DNA of 64,000 nt from Asterias rubens (GCF_902459465.1 NC_047070.1:7242554-7306553); one strand, 5' to 3'. Counted from the first letter of the stretch, positions 12,001 through 21,517 are shown. Numbers and translations: made by a program. Notes: generated by a model not told the origin, from the letters alone.

Positions 12001-15000
12001 AATTACTTCTTTCTCAAAAACTATGTTACTTCAGAGGGAGCCATTTCACACAGAGCTTTATACTGTCAACCTCTCCCCATTGCTTTTTACCAAGTCATCG
12101 TTATTTTGAGTAATTACCAATAGTGTCCACTGCCTTTAAATCACTGACTGATAAAATGGGCTACCAGGCCTTGAGCTTTTCTCTTAGAGTGGCAGAGCAA
12201 CTTTCCTATAGTAATGAGCACTTCTATGAGGAAAATGTAAATGTGTACCAAAACCTTACACAGGGCACCACTGCAATTGCTGCGTGTGCCGTGTGGTTAA
12301 TTCTGGGCCTGCGCTACAATTTTGATGGTCAATGGCTAGTTAAACAAGATAAAGGGTGAAGACTTATCACAATTTGCTGATTAAAAAAAATCAAATGATT
12401 ACATTTGGCGATGCTTTAGAGCTTTTTTAGCTGGGATGTTGTCAGCTAGGCGAGCGACATGACCGAAGAAGGCAGAGCGGCGGCGTTGAATTAGTTGGTT
12501 GATGGGAAGCAGACATGTTCTTTGGGTGACCTCATTAAGGTCTATTGGACAGAACGGGGTAACTACGTAACTACGTAGATTTAAATAAGTGAGTCTTCAA
12601 CATTTATACCTTAGTTGCTAGGAGCAGTAGCTGATAAACCAATGGAGGCATTTCCTGAAGATCAATGTCTTTACAGTGCCTGATGATCTTGGTCATGATG
12701 AACTTCAGTTGGTCACTACTTAATGAAACCTCCCTAGGATTACAAGAACAAAAATGGCAAGGATTTTTACATTTTGATTTATACCTGTAGAACCTCAGAC
12801 GGTACAGGACGTTTTGGTAAAAAAAAAAAATAAAAAAAACTCATGACAAAAATAAATAACTGTGGCCCTCCATACCAAAATCACGTCCCTCATAACATCA
12901 GTTTTAAACCCTTTTAGTATTACGGCAGGCTGGTTGTGTATTACAGTGAATTAATGATACTTTTATTGTATCCAAAATGTCCGAAATTTAAAAATTTGAA
13001 TGGAAGCTTTTGAAGACTTTCAAAGCGAACGAAAACAAAAATAAGAACTAAAATAAATAACTGTGGAACCCCATACCCAAATCATGTCCCGCCTAACATC
13101 AGTAAACCCTTCTAATATTATCGCAGGCTGGTTGTGAATTACAGTGAATTAATGATACTTTTAAACTTTTAAAATTTGAATTTAAGCTTTTGAAGACTTT
13201 CAAAGCGAATGTTCCGTTACATATTGATGAATTCTTCTTCTTAAAAAAAAAATATATATATACATGTATAGTATAAAGTTGTTCATAATTTCGCCCCAGT
13301 ATATCTCCAAGACCTTGTAGCCCTTCGTTCATCTTGACTTTCATCAGCTACCCGATGCCTTCGCTCTTCTTCCATCGCTAATTTTCAGCCTTCCCCGGGG
13401 CCCCGCAACACGCTATGACGCGTGCTATCTCCGAGTCATACTTCCAACACTTTGCAACAAGCTACCCACCCACATTCAAGCAGCTCCTTTATTGGACACT
13501 TTATAAATCTCATTACCATCTGTTTTGTCAGTCTGGTAATAGCGCTTAGAAACTTAAGCATTATATAACGCTCTATAAATGTTGTAATTATAATTATCTT
13601 CCAGTGTACGTGCTGATCCTCCAACCAGATGCTCGAACCGGAGTGTGATATCAGACGATAACCTACACCAAGTTTTTACACTGCACTCTGCGTATTGTGA
13701 GTGTCAATGCAGCATGCTCTGAATACGGTCAGTGCAAAAATTACATTCTAAACTGTGCGCGTGCAAAACCAAAAACAAAAACATAACCCAACCTAACTGA
13801 CTTAATGAGGCTGGAAGATAAATTTGTTATCACACTTGCGCTCGTGGAATACGGAAAAAATATAGCGCATCTGCGTCCCATATCAAACTTTGGCTACGTT
13901 GGATATGGGATGCAGAAGCGCTATATTTTTCTGTATTCCACTCGCGCATGTGTGATAACTTATACTATTTATAACACCCAAGCAGATCCTTCCATTTGAT
14001 TTGAGGATTGTCCGTCACGTGTTCGCAAATAAAAGTACTATTGCATGCTACGCCACTCACCGTGCATTTTTTCGTTCCATCCGAAAAGTACTCTTGCACG
14101 GCGAGTAAAAAACATCACTGCGTTCGCGTCTTTGGTAATGCAGCAGTGTTACTGCAAGGCACACATTTCGCGTCTGCGTGTCTCAAAACAGACGCTTTGT
14201 TTGTTTTGAAATTTATATCCTCCAATCAAAATGGAAAAAAGATCTACTTGGATGTTGAACAAAACAAATAATGAATGTTTTTCATTCGTGCAAGAGTGCA
14301 AATATTTTCCTTTGTTGAAAGAGGGAATGTTCCATTCAACTCGGCTCCGCCTCGTTGAATAGAACATTCCATCTTTCAACTCATGATTATGAACATATTC
14401 GCACCATTGCACTCATAAACATTCTTTATTTGTATATTATTATTATCATTGACAAACCTGAACATGGCAGCTAGGTGAATAATACAATGCGGATCCCATC
14501 TGCTGGACGACAGTGTGTTTATCACATGATCTTTGTATTCCGCACCGCTCATGGTGTTGCTGCCGTAGGACACCGTTTCCTTGGCGGCCAGAGAAAGGAT
14601 GATTTTTGGGAGGAGTTCAAACGCTCTGTGAGGGTAGGAAATAAATAATAAATCAAACTCAATGAGAGAATACTCAATAACTCAGTTTGCAATGACTAAA
14701 AACAAATTTAAAGACACTGGACACTACTGGTACAGTGTAGTTGTCAAAGCCCAGTCTTCTCACTCGGTGTATCTCAACATATCCATAAACAAAAAACCTG
14801 TGAAAATTTGAGCTCAATTGGTCGTCAAAGTTGCGCGATAATAATGGAAGACAAAACAGTCGTCAAACAAAGTTGTGTGCCTTCAGATGCTTGATTTCAG
14901 GACCTCAAATTCTGAATCTGAGGTCTCAAAATTATATTCGTTGAAAATAAGTTCTTTTATCAATAGTGTCCAGTGTCTTTAAAGGGTCTATGTACTTTTT

Positions 15001-18000
15001 GTAGGACAAAAAAACACAATTTCTACAGATTTACACTAAACAACACAGTTAGAAGATAATGATGGTAGAAAACCTTCCTGAAAATATTAGTTGCTGAGGT
15101 ACTGTTGTTTTTGAGAAACGAGTAAAAGAAGTCACACAAATAAATTTTGTCTCAGTGATCACGAGAAGAAAAAAAATGTTTAGCATGTAAAAACATATTT
15201 TCATGACATTGTTTTGCTCGTTTCTAAAAAACTACAGCACCTCAGCAAGTAATATTTTAAGGTAAGCTTACTGCTTTCATTAGATCTTCAAATGGTGTAA
15301 GTTTAATGTAAATCTGTTATTGTGTTTTGTGTTACAAAAAGGACCCAAATCTTTTAAGCAGTGACAATTTGAACGAATGAATTGATAAAGATAGGACTTA
15401 CTTTCCATTGGTCGGTTCTTTTCTTTTGACAGCATCGGTAAAGACACCAGCTAGCTCAGCCAAATGACCGGCTGCAAGATTATCTGTCTGTGGAGTAAAC
15501 AATGGCACACATACTAATCATAAAATAGATGTTAAATTTGCATCGGGACTCAGTAAAGTACGGAGTATGCAGTACTTACACCAGATTTTCAATTTTGTTT
15601 TCTCCTCAAAAACCTGGCGTCTGATAAAGCTGAAACTTCTACAGGTAAAATGAGATTACACACATCTTCATTCACAGTGAGTAGGGATTCATGTCATGGC
15701 TACAAATGTATGTCATCTACAAAAGGTATCAAAACCCTTTAACAGCGCCCAATAATTAAAAACAAAAATTGTATGCAAGTCGGCAAGTCGCAAGACACAC
15801 AAGGCCTGAAAAGGCCACTTCAAGGTGTGGGCTACAAATCAACTATTTTGTCAGGGGCCGTTGCCACCTAATCCTTGGGTTAGGTATCATCCATCAGAAG
15901 CCTGGCTGGTAGAGCACAAAGCACCACCTCCCAAATACAGGCCTTATACTTCACCGAGGCAACGAAGGCTGTAGCCTTCATGCCCCTGGGTCATTGCCTT
16001 GGTGCCCTTGAAATGCTCTGCAGTAGAAATTTACAATTTCCTCACAGGGTGCCCTTTATCAAGGAGAAAATGCCTTGGTACCCTTGCCCTTTGTAAAACT
16101 AAGCCAACAGGCCTGAAAATACACACAATACTTCTTTTTTTAAAGCATGCCGCCCGACATACAAGGCCTAAAGGCCACTTCAAGGTGTGGGCTACAATTA
16201 TTTTTGTTCAGAGGCCGTTGCCACCTACTCCTAGGGCTGAAACAGTACATACCGGTGTAGGCTTGGGTATCATCAGTCCAAAGCCTGGCAGGTAGAGCAG
16301 AAAGCACAACCTCCCCAATTTTACGTAGCAAGTGTCACGACCGGATTCAAACCCACACTCTGCTGGTCAAACACCAGAGCTTGAATCCGATGCTCTTAAA
16401 GGAACACGTTGCCTTGGATCGGTCGAGTTGGTCTTTGAAAAGCGTTCTGTAACCGTTTGTTATAAAATGCATGGGTAGAAAGATGTTGTAAAAGTGGAAT
16501 ACAATGATCTACACAAGCATGCCTCGAAATTGCGTGGTTTTCTTTTTACCTCGTCGACTAACACGGTCGGCCATTTATAGGAGTGAAATGTTCGACTCCC
16601 ATAAATGGCCGATCATGTTAAATCATGACGTCAATGGAAAACCGTGCAATTTTGAGTGATACTTGTGTGGATCATTATATTCTACTTTTAAAACATCTTT
16701 CATATGCATTTCATAACAAACGCTTACCAACGCTTTTTATAGACCAACTCGTCCAAACCAAGCCAATATGTTCCTTTAACCGCTCGGCCATGACTCGAGA
16801 CGCCACTCACTTGCACACAAACAAAAGTCCTCATCCATACCTCCATGAGAAGAAAGCCCACAATTTCTGAGGCTGCTCTGTTGGTGATGTACTGATCTTG
16901 TAAGAGTTTGATAGCCACCTTGTAGACATTGAGTCGTCTGCTCGCACCGGAAGAGTCTGTGGAACTCTGGAAGATGATTCGAACTACCTCCGCAACGCTC
17001 CCATCATCCGGTCTCCTCAGCTGCAGATGAAGTGCCTCAGAGATCTAAACAACATCAATAATAATAATATTAAAGACAGTGGACACTATTGCTAATTACT
17101 CAAAATAATTATTAGCATAAAACCTTACTTGGTAATGAGTAATGGGGAGAGGTTGGTAGTATAAAACACTGTGAGATACGGCTCCCTCTAAAGTGGAGTA
17201 GTTTTTCGAGAAAGAAGTAATTTTCCAAGAATTTGATTTCGATACCTCAGATTTAGAATTTGAGGTCTCGAAATCAAGCATCTAAAAACACACAACTTTG
17301 TGTGGCAAGGTTTTTTTTTCTTTCATTATTATCTCACAACTTCAATGACCGATTGAGTTCAAATGTTGACAGGTTTGTTATTTTATGCTTATGTTGAGAT
17401 ACAGCAAGTGAGAAGACTGGTCTTTGACAATTACCAATAGTGTCCAGTGTCTTTAAAATGTTTTCAATTAATAAGGAAATCAAGTCATATGACTATAAAA
17501 AGATTTAAATAGTGTAAAAAAAAACCCAATCATTTCGAAAACCCTTATCCAGCTCTTTTCGGAAAGATTCGCGGAAAGCTCGGTTACAAAATCACTCATG
17601 TAACATCATTGTTGGGAGCTCCAACTTGTGTAGCCGCTTTGTTGCAGCGTGGAGGTATAACAAAGAAAACTCCCAGACATGATGTCAAAGCATTGTCATT
17701 TTGACGCGCACTGTCAATGACGTTTAAAGTGTTTTAAGATTTTCAAAACCTTGAGGTTGCGGCCTGATTTTTTAATCGATAATTACAAAAGTGAAAAAAT
17801 TCACATATCAAAATTACATTTAAAGTGTGAACAAACATATAATTAACAACTTAAAATAGAATTTCTGTTAAAAACAATCTGCTCAAGTAGCTGTTTAATA
17901 ATAATAATAATCTAAGCATTTTTATAGCATTCGTACACAGAAAAGGTACCACAAGGCTTTACGGTATTCACACTTCCATTACATTTTCCGATTGGTAAAA

Positions 18001-19337
18001 AGGAACACGTTGCCTTGGATCGGTCGAGTTGGTCTTTGAAAAGCGTTTGTAACCGTTTTTCATAAAATGCATATGGGTAGAAAGATGTTGTAAAAGTAGA
18101 ATATAATGATCCACACAAACATGCCTCGAAATTGCACGGTTTTCCTTTTACCTCGTCGACTAACACGGTCGGCCATGGGAGTCACAGGTTTGACTCCCAT
18201 AAATGGCCGAAAGTGTTAGTTCGCACAGTAAAAGGAAAACCACCCAATTTCGAGGCAAATTTGTGTGGATCATTGTATTCTACTTTTACAACATCTTTCC
18301 AACCATATGCATTATATAAAAACGATTACAAACGCTTTTTATAGACCAACGCGACCGATCCAAAGCAACGTATTCCTTTAATAGTGTCACCGGTTTCCTT
18401 CTGCAGTTTACACAGGTTCGCATGAAACAAAGCTACATACACTGTAGTCATAGTTGCTTATAGTAAAGTGTGATGTCACAATACAAATCACTATGATGAA
18501 ACGGACAACTCATCTTACAATGAATCTCAATGCTTCGTGAAAATCGAGCCCAGAGCCCAATTTCATAGAGCTGCTAAGCACAAATTTTGTCAAGGAAGAA
18601 ATTTCATGCTAAGCAAATTTTTGTGCAAAGCAGCTCTAGGAACATAAGCCCTGGTCTTGTAAAATAAATTCTGGTCCAGTAAAAAAATTGAGCTACAAAC
18701 CCTGTAGTCTTACAAGTGCAGTTTTCACCCAAATTCTAGCCCTGTATAGACGATGTGACCTATGTTTACGTTTAAACCACACTCTGTTGATGAAACAGTG
18801 TACACGTCATGTTTTGCCGAGCAAAAAGGCGCGTAGTCATGGTAAGATTGCATCGTGTACTTTCTTGCTGGCTGCCAAAACACAAAGGTTTGCCTGGCGG
18901 GTAGCGGGCGAATCATGTTATGGTTTTCGAGTGACGTCTATAGTAACTAGCCCTTTATGGAAAGGTTTGCGGTAACACCATGTAATGACTATATCTCTAA
19001 ATGAGTTAGGGTGGTTCTGAAAAGAACAGTTGGTTTCAACTCGTCGTTTCGATCAGTATGCTCTGATCGTCATCTGGAGAAAGCGATGATCGAAACGTCT
19101 AGTTGAAACCACGGGTTCTTTTCAGAACCACCCCAACTCAGTTAGTCATAACTTGGTGTTAGCGCAAACCTTTCCATAGGCCTATCGTATTTCCACCATG
19201 CAAATTTTCAAAAAATCCTCCTTAACTAGCACCTGTTCATTTGTTGATGATTTGAGAAGCTTCAATATTTCATCCTTCTTCCCTGGCTGCTTATCGAGGT
19301 CCTTATGGAGGGCTAGTAGTTTCTTCCCAAGAGCCAT
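1..19337 (-). CDS. FANCI: FANCI, Fanconi anemia group I protein (5' part, 16 coding exons; 3' part beyond the left edge)
   Basis: FANCI pairs with FANCD2 in the nuclear ID2 clamp that is monoubiquitinated by the Fanconi core complex at DNA crosslinks. Coding exons in transcript order: 19337-19233, 17044-16841, 15487-15402, 14625-14458, 12733-12610, 11680-11592, 10934-10805, 8740-8648, 8237-8159, 7146-7089, 6309-6209, 5271-5107, 3942-3741, 2453-2333, 1286-1158 and 53-1 (cut by the edge). All boundaries are GT-AG and phases join in frame, giving about 635 residues of a family usually near 1300. Recognised blocks include NTLSSSRWDPH (exon 4), GTVILHITFAIK (exon 7), WDHVTQGLVQLGF (exon 11), FKAHEMVRAEILEQLLNRIV (exon 12) and CLEILGSLRRCFTQQADVRL (exon 15). 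The lysine in VLRKAMFA (K530) aligns with human K523, the ubiquitination site. SQ sites follow at S563, S566 and S574. The start is the only in-frame ATG of exon 1. A non-coding first exon is possible and not located. Confidence 0.93.
226..625 (+). repeat. tRNA-derived SINE with (ATT)n tail
   Basis: The head (from about 228) has an A box like tRNA-Leu/Ser (GGCCGAGCGGTTAAGAGC) and a B box (GGGTTCGAGCC). The body contains CCTTAAGCAAGACACTTAACC and a distal ACACCTTGCAGG / GGCGCTAGATAAATATT block, and ends in ATTATT. The same body recurs near 26160-26260 and in reverse near 16330-16400 and 37020-37080. It lies in the intron between FANCI exons 15 and 16. Confidence 0.75.
998..1105 (+). repeat. 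Family-H MITE, half copy
   Basis: This is the right half of the element seen complete at 3321-3539. It runs from CGAGAGGATGAGTGATCG through GCTCACCCGAGTGAGCACCG to GGGAAGCTAATCGAATGCACCC. It ends about 50 bp from the donor side of FANCI exon 15. Confidence 0.7.
1433..1815 (+). mobile_element. Family-A MITE, near full length
   Basis: The element starts TTTAAGGCAGTGGACAC and ends GTGTCCACTGCCTTTAAA, so its ends are inverted repeats. The middle is a hairpin: GATTTCGAGACCTCAG meets CTTGAGGTCTCGAAATC. No transposase is encoded. FANCI intron between exons 14 and 15. Confidence 0.85.
2155..2325 (+). repeat. SINE tail fragment with (ATT)n
   Basis: It shares the distal block of the SINE at 226-625 (ACCATTACATGGTGCTAAGG, then CACCTTGCAG, then GGCGCATCATAAATACGG) and ends in a long ATT run. 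It sits directly against the donor of FANCI exon 14. Confidence 0.65.
2555..2838 (+). repeat. tRNA-derived SINE with (AAAC)n tail
   Basis: The head has GTGGTCAAGTGGTTAGACTC as A box and GTGGGTTCGATTCCCCCAGC as B box. The body includes TAGACGTTAAACCAATGTTTG, GGGAGTTTGCCGAGTTCCC and GGGAAGATCATC. The 3' end is (AAAC)n. Reverse copies of the body occur near 6700-6920 and 48146-48330, which defines a dispersed family and argues against a working tRNA gene. Confidence 0.75.
3321..3539 (+). mobile_element. Family-H MITE, complete
   Basis: The left end is GGATGCGTTCGATAAACTTC and the right end is GAAGCTACAATCGAACACACCC, inverted copies. The interior carries short inverted blocks such as GGGGCTCACCCGAGTGAGCA. 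Other copies are at 9833-10086 and 23237-24485. Confidence 0.75.
3957..4308 (+). mobile_element. Family-A MITE
   Basis: TTAAAGGCAGTGGACACTA at the left and GGCGTCCACTGTCTTTAAA at the right, with the GAGACCTCAACATTAG / TTTTGAGGTCCC hairpin in the middle. The left end lies only ~15 bp upstream of the acceptor of FANCI exon 13 (3942), so element sequence now supplies part of that acceptor tract. Confidence 0.85.
4735..5099 (+). mobile_element. Family-C MITE abutting the FANCI exon 12 donor
   Basis: The left end is TTTTAAAGCCATTGGACAC and the right end TGTAATGGCTTTAA. Inside are the family-C signatures CAGTATTGTCCAAGGCCCAC, CGGGAGAAAATAACGGG, ATGTCATGACA-type sequence and the hairpin AATTCTCGCTATCGAGAATT. 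The right terminus is only a few bases from the donor of FANCI exon 12 (exon edge 5107). Confidence 0.85.
5560..6205 (+). repeat. tRNA-related SINE with duplicated head and tail
   Basis: A degenerate head (GTGTTATGGCTGAGTGAATT, then GTGGGTTCAGGTCCCGG) is followed by GTGTCCTTGAGCAAGA and TATAAATGGGTA. That ~120-bp unit is repeated from about 5757 to 5880. The tail unit (GCTGTATACTCCC, GGGAGCTGAG, TTATTGGCCC, GTAAAGCGCATTGA) occurs at 5880-6010 and again at 6052-6205. Reverse copies of the tail are near 37755-38110 and 43040-43270. Confidence 0.7.
6695..6920 (-). repeat. SINE, reverse copy of the 2555-2838 family
   Basis: Read on the minus strand it has the head GGTTCGAATCC, the ACTGAATCACAATTTCTTG block, CATAGACGTCAAAACTAATG and GGAGTTTGCCAAGTTCC. 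It lacks a clear AAAC tail. FANCI intron between exons 10 and 11. Confidence 0.65.
8780..9345. repeat. Two copies of a tRNA-like repeat in opposite orientation
   Basis: The minus-strand head near 8985-9055 (GGGTGGGATTCGAGCCCACA, with CAACTAGACCACC) and the plus-strand head near 9165-9230 (GGTTCGTAAGACACTGC, TGTGGGTTCAAATCC) face each other. Both flanks carry the tail TTTGCATCRGGGATA (GATGCAAATTTCCATCT at 8793 and again at 9317). The same family is nested at 29626-30048. Confidence 0.6.
9359..9830 (+). repeat. Retroposed segment with tRNA-like region near its right end
   Basis: The interval is flanked by the direct repeat TTTATAATACAT (9359 and about 9819), a likely target-site duplication. 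Near the right end is a tRNA-like stretch (GTAGCTCAGTTGGTAGAGCG, with a weak B box TGGATTGAGTCCC at about 9761). The rest is not recognised. The weak B box and the flanking duplication favour a SINE over a functional tRNA. Confidence 0.5.
9833..10086 (+). mobile_element. Family-H MITE, complete
   Basis: It starts GGGTGCGTTCGATTACATG and ends AGCTAATTGAACACACCCA. The interior carries GGTGACGTCATGCACCTTGG and, near 10025, a second ATCGAACGT block. This copy shows the undisturbed arrangement of the segment that is split by insertions at 23237-24485. Confidence 0.75.
10141..10786. mobile_element. Family-E fold-back element containing the assembly gap
   Basis: Left arm TATGGAAAGGTTTGCGGTAA and right arm ending GCAAACCTTTCCATAT are inverted copies. 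Inside them are GGGTGGTTCTGAAAAGAA on the left and TTCTTTTCAGAACCACCCC on the right. The centre is unsequenced. The sibling at 18955-19180 is complete and only 226 bp long. Confidence 0.7.
10211..10690. other. Assembly gap (480 N)
   Basis: A run of N between the two arms of a fold-back element. The round length suggests an estimated gap size. No FANCI exon is missing here: exons 7 (10934-10805) and 8 (8740-8648) join in phase 0. Confidence 0.95.
10978..11283 (-). mobile_element. Family-A MITE
   Basis: Minus orientation: it opens TTAAAGACACTGGACACC followed by TTGTCAAAGACCAGTC and ends GTGTCCACTGCCTTTA. The central hairpin is partly deleted. The left end is ~43 bp upstream of the FANCI exon 7 acceptor. 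Confidence 0.8.
11767..12140 (-). mobile_element. Family-A MITE
   Basis: TTAAAGACACTGGACACC to GTGTCCACTGCCTTTAAA, with the central hairpin GACCTCAAAATCTAATT / TGAGGTCTCGAAACC. It lies in the FANCI intron between exons 5 and 6, about 90 bp from exon 6. Confidence 0.85.
12849..13209. repeat. Tandem duplication, two ~200-bp units
   Basis: Unit 1 starts AAATAAATAACTGTGGCCC and unit 2 AAATAAATAACTGTGGAACC, offset by about 201 bp. Both carry GCAGGCTGGTTGTG, TTACAGTGAATTAATGATAC and GAAGACTTTCAAAGCGAA. No coding potential is evident. Confidence 0.8.
13813..13970. repeat. Long imperfect hairpin
   Basis: The left arm (TTGTTATCACACTTGCGC, CGTGGAATACGG, ATATAGCGC, GTCCCATATC) is mirrored by the right arm (GATATGGGATGC, GCGCTATATTTTTC, GTATTCCACTCGCGC, GTGTGATAAC). 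The loop is about 16 nt. Arms are about 65 bp. It could be a fold-back MITE. Confidence 0.75.
14274..14427. repeat. Long imperfect hairpin beside FANCI exon 4
   Basis: GAATGTTTTTCATTCGTGC, TTGAAAGAGGGAATGTTCC and ATTCAAC on the left pair with GTTGAATAGAACATTCC, ATCTTTCAACTC and CATAAACATTC on the right. The right end is ~30 bp from the exon 4 donor edge (14458). Confidence 0.7.
14707..14983 (-). mobile_element. Family-A MITE, shortened
   Basis: It starts TTTAAAGACACTGGACAC and ends GTGTCCAGTGTCTTTAAA, but part of the segment between the central hairpin and the right end is missing. It is joined directly to the family-D element that starts at 14981. Confidence 0.8.
14981..15358 (+). mobile_element. 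Family-D MITE
   Basis: AAAGGGTCTATGTACTTTTT at the left, GTTACAAAAAGGACCCAAAT at the right. Subterminal blocks are inverted: GATAATGATGGTAGAAAACC with CAGATTTACACTAAAC near the left and GTTTAATGTAAATCTG near the right. Related copies are at 42427-42790 and 57388-57780. The right end lies ~45 bp from FANCI exon 3. Confidence 0.8.
15785..16400 (-). repeat. Two partial reverse SINE copies
   Basis: GGCCACTTCAAGGTGTGGGC, GGCCGTTGCCACCTA, GTATCATC and GCCTGGC.GGTAGAGCA occur at about 15810-15930 and again at 16165-16310. The second copy continues into the minus-strand head (GTGTCACGACCGGATTC, ACTCTGCTGGTC) to about 16400. A third copy is at 36895-37080. Confidence 0.65.
16396..16779. mobile_element. 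Family-F fold-back MITE
   Basis: It opens TTAAAGGAACACGTTGCC and closes CCAATATGTTCCTTTAA. A central hairpin is formed by GGTCGGCCATTTATAGG and CCATAAATGGCCGATC. It ends ~60 bp from the donor of FANCI exon 2. Confidence 0.8.
17070..17457 (+). mobile_element. Family-A MITE
   Basis: TTAAAGACAGTGGACACTA to GTGTCCAGTGTCTTTAAA with the GATACCTCAGATTTAG / TTTGAGGTCTCGAAATC hairpin. It begins ~25 bp upstream of the FANCI exon 2 acceptor (exon edge 17044). Confidence 0.85.
17998..18380. mobile_element. Family-F fold-back MITE, complete
   Basis: AAAAGGAACACGTTGCC at the left is inverted as GCAACGTATTCCTTTA at the right. The central stem is CTAACACGGTCGGCCAT against ATGGCCGAAAGTGTTAG. FANCI intron 1. 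Confidence 0.85.
18553..18655. repeat. Family-G fold-back, short
   Basis: CAATTTCATAGAGCTGCTAA is mirrored by GCAAAGCAGCTCTAGG. The interior AAGGAAGAAATTTCATGC is shared with the longer copy at 20368-20600. Confidence 0.65.
18955..19180. mobile_element. Family-E fold-back element, complete, with ribozyme-like core
   Basis: The arms are TATGGAAAGGTTTGCGGTAA and GCGCAAACCTTTCCATA, then GGTGGTTCTGAAAAGAAC and GTTCTTTTCAGAACCACC. At the centre, read on the minus strand, AGATGAC is followed by the 6-bp stem GATCAG / CTGATC with loop AGCATA and then GAAACG. That resembles a decayed hammerhead core. It lies ~50 bp from the donor of FANCI exon 1. Confidence 0.7.
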
Positions 19338-19440
19338 GATGATGAATGAGAAGATGGTTCTCTCTCCTCCTTAGCGGGGCACAGTATAGAACAAGGTTCT
19401 TGTTCGCTCTGTAGTTAATGCAACCACACCTGTGCATAAA
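19338..19440 (-). promoter_or_regulatory. FANCI 5' leader / promoter-proximal region
   Basis: Upstream of the FANCI ATG the minus strand is purine-rich (GGAGGAGAGAGAACC). No clear TATA box or initiator can be assigned and no CpG island is evident. A splice acceptor in this leader was not found with confidence, so the transcription start is unknown. Confidence 0.3.
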
Positions 19441-19574
19441 ATAAGTCATCATATTCTGAATTACAACCAAAGAAAATATGAGCAGCCCACTTTATCTTAC
19501 AAGTGCTTTCCTTTTCATCATTTAAATTTGTGACCCAACAAATCAATTCTTTGTACAAGTAGATTGATAAGCAA

Positions 19575-19735
19575 GGGGCTTTTCTCAAACCTCGGCTTAG
19601 GCTCCGGCTCCGCGTGCTGGTACAATCAGCAATACGCGCTGAAAATGCAGGTTAAAGGCTGAGCTGCGTACACAGCGCGCGGAGCCTAAGCCTGAGCCGG
19701 AGCCCAAGCCGTGGTTTGAGAAAAGGGTTGATAGA
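19575..19735. repeat. GC-rich hairpin element
   Basis: GCTTTTCTCAAACCTCGGCT at the left is inverted as CCGTGGTTTGAGAAAAGG at the right. Subterminal CTTAGGCTCCGGCTCCGCG pairs with CGCGGAGCCTAAGCC. Related hairpins are at 21518-21682 and 62411-62600. Confidence 0.7.
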
Positions 19736-20367
19736 ATAAGAATTGGAAAATCACAGATACTGGAATATCTCTGACCATTGCCTCCATTGCCCTGGTCTTG
19801 GCCTTGGTGCCCCTTCAAAAGTTTCCCATAGACTTTAATTAAGATTTTCCAATGGAAGTGGCCAGTTCAAATTCCAGGCCTGTAAATCGGTGGTAAATGT
19901 CAAATAAATAAATTTTCTTTTATAGTTTTCGGATACATGATGATCAATGTATATACTGACTGCCACTTACTTTTTTATTTAGGTATAAATATGCCAAATC
20001 TCTGACGGCAAACTTCTTGTTTATTATATAATTTCTATCTCCATGTTATAAATGACTCTTTACTCTTTTTTAGTCTTAATAGTACTTTCCTGCTGGGACA
20101 GTACATTTTATTTGTTCTTTGGTTTTACTCCGAGTCCTAGAACTATGATGAGAGGTTCAATCCGCTATCGTCTCCACGAACAGAGACGAAAGCGGAAACG
20201 ACCTCCTAATTATTTTGTAGTAGCCGAGCTGAACAAAAGTGAGGCTACACAATGGATGTAGTGTGTGGTCCCTACATTGTACAGATACAGTCAGATAGTT
20301 CTACATCTCCATGGATGGCTACTGATACTGTAAACTGATCAGGTTCTTCCTCCAACAAGGGCCCAAT

Positions 20368-20600
20368 TTCATAGCGCTGCTAAGCACGCAAATTTGCTAA
20401 GCATGAAATTTCTTCCTTGATAAAAACAGGATTACATACCAACCAAATTTCCATTTGTTGCATATATTGCTTGTTACTGGTATTTAGCTATTGTTTGCTT
20501 ATCCTGAAAATCACGTGAAAATTTTGATGGTAATCTTGTTTTTATCAAGGAAGAAATTTCATGCTTAACAAATTTTTGTGCTTAGCAGCTCTGAACCGCA
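20368..20600. mobile_element. Family-G fold-back, long copy
   Basis: CAATTTCATAGCGCTGCTAA at the left pairs with GTGCTTAGCAGCTCTG at the right. Subterminal TGAAATTTCTTCCTTGATAA pairs with TTATCAAGGAAGAAATTTCA. The centre (~110 bp) is unrelated. Confidence 0.75.
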
Positions 20601-21410
20601 ATGCATTGTGGGAAGGCATATGGGGCGCTTTTTTTCTATGCAGTTTCTACGATGCACGCACGCAACGCCTATACCTTTGTGTGGGTTAAACAGCACCCTC
20701 TCTTGATATTTTGCTATTCGTGATAAACCTTATGGATGGATGACCTTGTCTTCTTCGCCACGTACGGTCATATTCTATTTCTATTGAGTAAAAAATTAGC
20801 TTGGCTTTGGTATGTTTTTAAAACCCTTTTTTTTCAATAATGTGAAAATTGAATTTACAACTCATCTTGATCTCAACTCCGACTCATAGTCATTACCCAT
20901 GATACATACACACAAAGCGGATAATTTTCCGTACGTCGCCACCAATTTATCCACCCTTAATTATTTAATTAACTTAAATTCCACTGATCTTTTTTTCTTA
21001 CCCTGAGATTGAGAAGAAGGGCTACCGCGGGGTCGTAAATTTTTTTCCACACAAGCTTATTTTATGTCAGTCATGGCAGTGTCACTGTCGTTGTGTTGGT
21101 AGGTAAGCATGGTCAGTTTGTTTCCAATGTGAATGTCACATGCAATGAGTTGAGTGTGTGTGGAGGCATGACAGCAGCGTGGGGCCGACTCTATTCGGTT
21201 GCATGCTGCTGCCGACGTGTCAAATCACACCGCATCACTGAACTGAACACACACAGACTTTTTAACAAATACATATATTTAAATCATACTTTACCTGGTT
21301 CATAACAACCCTAGTTATGAGGAAAGAATGTTGCACTGCACTCTGCTCTCATAAAAAACGGGCAAATAATGTATGATTTACCGTAAATTTTCACAATTTT
21401 AGTCTCGACT
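20600..21410. other. Intergenic stretch, nothing recognised
   Basis: No exon, RNA gene or repeat copy was recognised. Short open frames here lack any conserved motif. Confidence 0.4.
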
Positions 21411-21517
21411 AAAATTTTCGGACTTGGCGCGGGGAATACCCGGCAGTTCTTGGCAACATTCGGCGGCGACTGGAGGGCGCCCCCAATAGTAAGACTTCGG
21501 TCACTTGATTCATAGGC

